From Calditrichaceae bacterium (lineage in GTDB: Bacteria; Calditrichota; Calditrichia; Calditrichales; Calditrichaceae): a stretch of DNA of 42,072 nt. Below are positions 39,504 through 42,072 of this stretch, piece by piece (within the stretch, counting starts at the first letter, position 1; every line of letters starts with the position of its first letter). The notes beneath the pieces were generated by a model. That model was not told the origin of the DNA and made no database searches. It was given only the letters and a program-made list of their open reading frames with translations. The position numbers were made by a program, and so were the translations under genes. The stretch spans positions 1-42,072 of the forward strand of contig JANTHG010000003.1 of the NCBI GenBank assembly GCA_024762535.1, written 5' to 3'.

Positions 39504-41288
39504 TCATTTCTTTCGCTTCGGCTTTTGTGTTGCCTTGCCTGTTGCTGGTGCAAGTTTAGGACTTGGCGTAATATATTTTTGTTGAATAATAGTAAATAAA
39601 TTAAACAATGTATAATACAAATTTAAACCGGATGAGAATTGGTTAAATATGAGTAACATAAAAATGGGCATAATATAGACCATTGCTTTTTGCTTAGGAT
39701 CCTGCATAGTCATTTTCGATTGGAAAATCATAGTAACGGCCATTAAAATGGGCAGCACATTAAACTGGTTTCCATACATGGGTAAACTAAAGGGCAAGGT
39801 AAATATGGTATCCGGTACAGATAAATCCGGAATCCAGCCCGGAATAAACATGGCCCCGCGTAACTGAATGGTTGAACGAAAAACGATATACAACGAAATA
39901 AGCAGAGGCATTTGCAATAAGGTTGGCAAACAACCACCTAGGGGATTAACACCGTGTTCCTTATATAATTTCATCGTTTCTTTATTCAGGCGCTGGGGAT
40001 CCCCTTTATATTTTTCTTTCAGTTCCGCAACCAGCGGATTAATACGTTGCATTTCCTTCATCGAACTATAACTCTTATGTGTCAACGGAAAAACAACTAG
40101 TTTAATAAGAATTGAAAATACAATAATCACAATCCCATAATTCGGAATAAAAGAATGGAGCAGTTCTAAAATCTGTAATACGAGAAGACTAAAAAATCGG
40201 AACACCCTCTCATACCAGCCATTATTCATTATGAGTTTATCGAGATTATTATCGTAATGTTCTAACTCATTATAATCCAATGGTCCGAGATAAATACGCA
40301 TGGAATCGCCCGTTGTACTTTCATATCTTGCATTATACCCTACATCATAGAGTCGTTCGATATAATCAGGATTTTTATGTTCAATTCCTCTGCCCGAAAA
40401 ATAAATTCCTTCTGTATGATTATTCCTTAGTGGAAATAAAGATGATAGAAAATATTTTGTCCGTACCGATAACCAATCCGCTTTACCCGTCATTGTAACG
40501 GTTTCTTTTTTCCCGGCATCGGTTACATCATAATTTTCCAGTTCTTCACCCATATAAACATAGGCTTGATTATATGTAAAATCGTCCCTTTCGTTTTTTT
40601 CCGTAGATGGCAGTCCGCCTTTCCAGCCAAGTTGATATTGACGATTTAAAAGCATCTTTGCCGGGTCAGAAAAATAGATAACCATATCAAAGTGATACCG
40701 ATCCCCATAAAAAATAAAGGTTTTACGTAAAGTTTGTTCCTGTACTTTTAAGCTAAACTCAATTTTATATTGTTCGTTTTCCGATAATTTGAAGGTTCCT
40801 GGCGTTTTATTTCCTGTAAATAGATAATTATCGGTATTAACATATTCACCTGCCTGATCCTGAAAAGCGAGGGTGAGTCCATTTTGGTTTATTTTACTAA
40901 TTAAATCTACAGTGGAAGAATCGTATTTCAGATATTTTTTTAATAGAAAAGTTTTAAGTGTGCCACCACCTTTATTAGATAAAACAGCATGAAATTTATC
41001 CGTATCAATCACATACAAATGTTCTGAACTGTCTTCTTCAATTTTTGCAGAAATTTTAACAGGGGCTGGTTTTGTATCAGAATTTGATTCCTGTTTAACG
41101 ACCTGTTGCACTGGCTGATCCGGTGCTTTCTGTGCCGATACAGCTTGCTTTTTCTCTATTGTTTGAACCGAATCTTTTTCAATAATTGGCTGTTCCGGCA
41201 CATTTCCAATAAACATTTCCTGATAATAGGGTAAAAGCAAAATTATGATTGCTATTAATACCAAAGCTAATATTGACTTTCTGTCCAT
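39504..41288 (-). CDS. yidC: Membrane protein insertase YidC
   Basis: MDRKSILALVLIAIIILLLPYYQ; YGIVIIVFSILIKLVVFPLTHKSYSSMKEMQRINPLVAELKEKYKGDPQRLNKETMKLYKEHGVNPLGGCLPTLLQMP. Confidence 0.96.
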   Translation of the reverse strand: MDRKSILALVLIAIIILLLPYYQEMFIGNVPEQPIIEKDSVQTIEKKQAVSAQKAPDQPVQQVVKQESNSDTKPAPVKISAKIEEDSSEHLYVIDTDKFHAVLSNKGGGTLKTFLLKKYLKYDSSTVDLISKINQNGLTLAFQDQAGEYVNTDNYLFTGNKTPGTFKLSENEQYKIEFSLKVQEQTLRKTFIFYGDRYHFDMVIYFSDPAKMLLNRQYQLGWKGGLPSTEKNERDDFTYNQAYVYMGEELENYDVTDAGKKETVTMTGKADWLSVRTKYFLSSLFPLRNNHTEGIYFSGRGIEHKNPDYIERLYDVGYNARYESTTGDSMRIYLGPLDYNELEHYDNNLDKLIMNNGWYERVFRFFSLLVLQILELLHSFIPNYGIVIIVFSILIKLVVFPLTHKSYSSMKEMQRINPLVAELKEKYKGDPQRLNKETMKLYKEHGVNPLGGCLPTLLQMPLLISLYIVFRSTIQLRGAMFIPGWIPDLSVPDTIFTLPFSLPMYGNQFNVLPILMAVTMIFQSKMTMQDPKQKAMVYIMPIFMLLIFNQFSSGLNLYYTLFNLFTIIQQKYITPSPKLAPATGKATQKPKRKK

Positions 41289-41309
41289 TCTATTTCCTTA
41301 ACATGTTTT

Positions 41310-41519
41310 TTATTTCACCGGATCAAAGCCACCTGGATGAAAAGGGTGACATTTACTGATACGCACCACTGAATAAAATCCCCCTTTTATAACGCCATGT
41401 TTTTTTATTGATTCAAAAGAATACTCAGAACATGTGGGATAAAATCGGCATTTGGGTGGGCGCATAGGGGATATGTATTTTTGGTATCCTCTGATGAGAA
41501 GTAATATTAGTTTTCTCAT
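41310..41519 (-). CDS. yidD: Membrane protein insertion efficiency factor YidD
   Basis: [39 protein letters not shown]...[15 protein letters not shown]. Confidence 0.96.
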   Translation of the reverse strand: MRKLILLLIRGYQKYISPMRPPKCRFYPTCSEYSFESIKKHGVIKGGFYSVVRISKCHPFHPGGFDPVK

Positions 41520-41854
41520 ATTTTTTGTATAGCTTTTAAATAACGTTCTTTTAATTCCGAATAACTTATGGTTCCCATATAAGTATATAAAAAAATCATT
41601 CTGTTATGAGTTGTCAGTTCTTCGGCATATTCTCTAATAAAAGAACGAATCATTCGTTTGATGTGATTACGCTTAACAGCATTTCCACATCTTTTTTTTA
41701 TTAGAATCCCAATGGCATTATAATTTGTTGCTGGTTCGTTTTTATAAAAGATTAACCCAAATTTAGTAAAGACCTTCTCACCACTTGCAAGAAGGTCTTT
41801 TATTTCGTTTTTACTTTTTAAAGAACGAATATTATGCGTTTTTGACAAATTCAT
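41516..41854 (-). CDS. rnpA: Ribonuclease P protein component
   Basis: [28 protein letters not shown] core RNase P motif; between rpmH and yidD. Confidence 0.94.
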   Translation of the reverse strand: MNLSKTHNIRSLKSKNEIKDLLASGEKVFTKFGLIFYKNEPATNYNAIGILIKKRCGNAVKRNHIKRMIRSFIREYAEELTTHNRMIFLYTYMGTISYSELKERYLKAIQKI

Positions 41855-41990
41855 CGCTGACCGTCAGTCTTTTACGACCCTTTGCTCTTCTGCGAGCAAG
41901 AACAGCGCGACCATTAGCAGAACTCATGCGTGAGCGGAAACCGTGTTTGTTCTTTCTTTTACGGTTACTCGGTTGATAGGTACGTTTCAT
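41832..41990 (-). CDS. rpmH: 50S ribosomal protein L34
   Basis: Minus-strand translation [52 protein letters not shown] (52 aa), too short for the ORF track; RBS AGGAT upstream. Confidence 0.97.
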   Translation of the reverse strand: MKRTYQPSNRKRKNKHGFRSRMSSANGRAVLARRRAKGRKRLTVSDEFVKNA

Positions 41991-42072
41991 TTATCCTCCA
42001 ATTGTACTATATTTATCGAAAACTTTAATTTATCCATATTTTAAATTGAAAGGCAAATTTTATAAACACTAT

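Noticed and set aside
42030-42038. TTATCCATA near the right edge as a DnaA box upstream of rpmH
   Set aside because: One mismatch, single copy, and the window ends before dnaA/oriC could be assessed.
1-42072. CRISPR array, tRNA/rRNA genes, intact transposons or prophage
   Set aside because: No regularly spaced repeats, no cloverleaf-like or rRNA segments, and no transposase/integrase translations recognised by eye; tRNAscan-SE/Infernal would be needed to exclude small RNAs.

Overview
This 42 kb window is ordinary-looking bacterial chromosome at moderate GC. It is most likely from the FCB/Calditrichota side: there is a C-terminal T9SS-type 'NYPNPFNPTT...' sorting domain, a TonB receptor with a CarboxypepD_reg-like N-terminus, and SPOR/SpoIID envelope genes. 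The taxonomy is inference. The right end carries the classical origin-proximal operon on the minus strand: rpmH-rnpA-yidD-yidC-mnmE-mnmG-rsmG, continuing into murQ and a pair of CPA2-type antiporters. The rest includes glgA, an alpha/beta hydrolase, a lipoprotein/OMP/TPR envelope cluster, rpiB-glyA, tatC, a polyprenyl synthase with a GT9-like protein, SpoIID plus tandem-SPOR lipoproteins, a tricorn-like S41 protease, a four-gene acyl-CoA ligase/2-hydroxyacyl-CoA dehydratase/activase operon, a thioredoxin lipoprotein with a duplicated C-terminal module, a DUF2200 ORF, a divergent GH13 enzyme, a DMT transporter, an FG-GAP T9SS-exported protein and a truncated TonB receptor. No CRISPR, tRNA, rRNA or intact mobile element was seen. 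The strongest non-gene signal is a pair of near-perfect parS palindromes (TGTTTCACGTGAAACA) at the mnmE/mnmG and mnmG/rsmG junctions. One almost exactly fills the 20-nt mnmG/rsmG overlap and is read in two frames. No parA/parB follows rsmG. Other leads are the activatable dehydratase operon, an asymmetric antiporter pair, a Shine-Dalgarno-sequestering hairpin before mnmE, and a GH13 enzyme lacking the region IV His.
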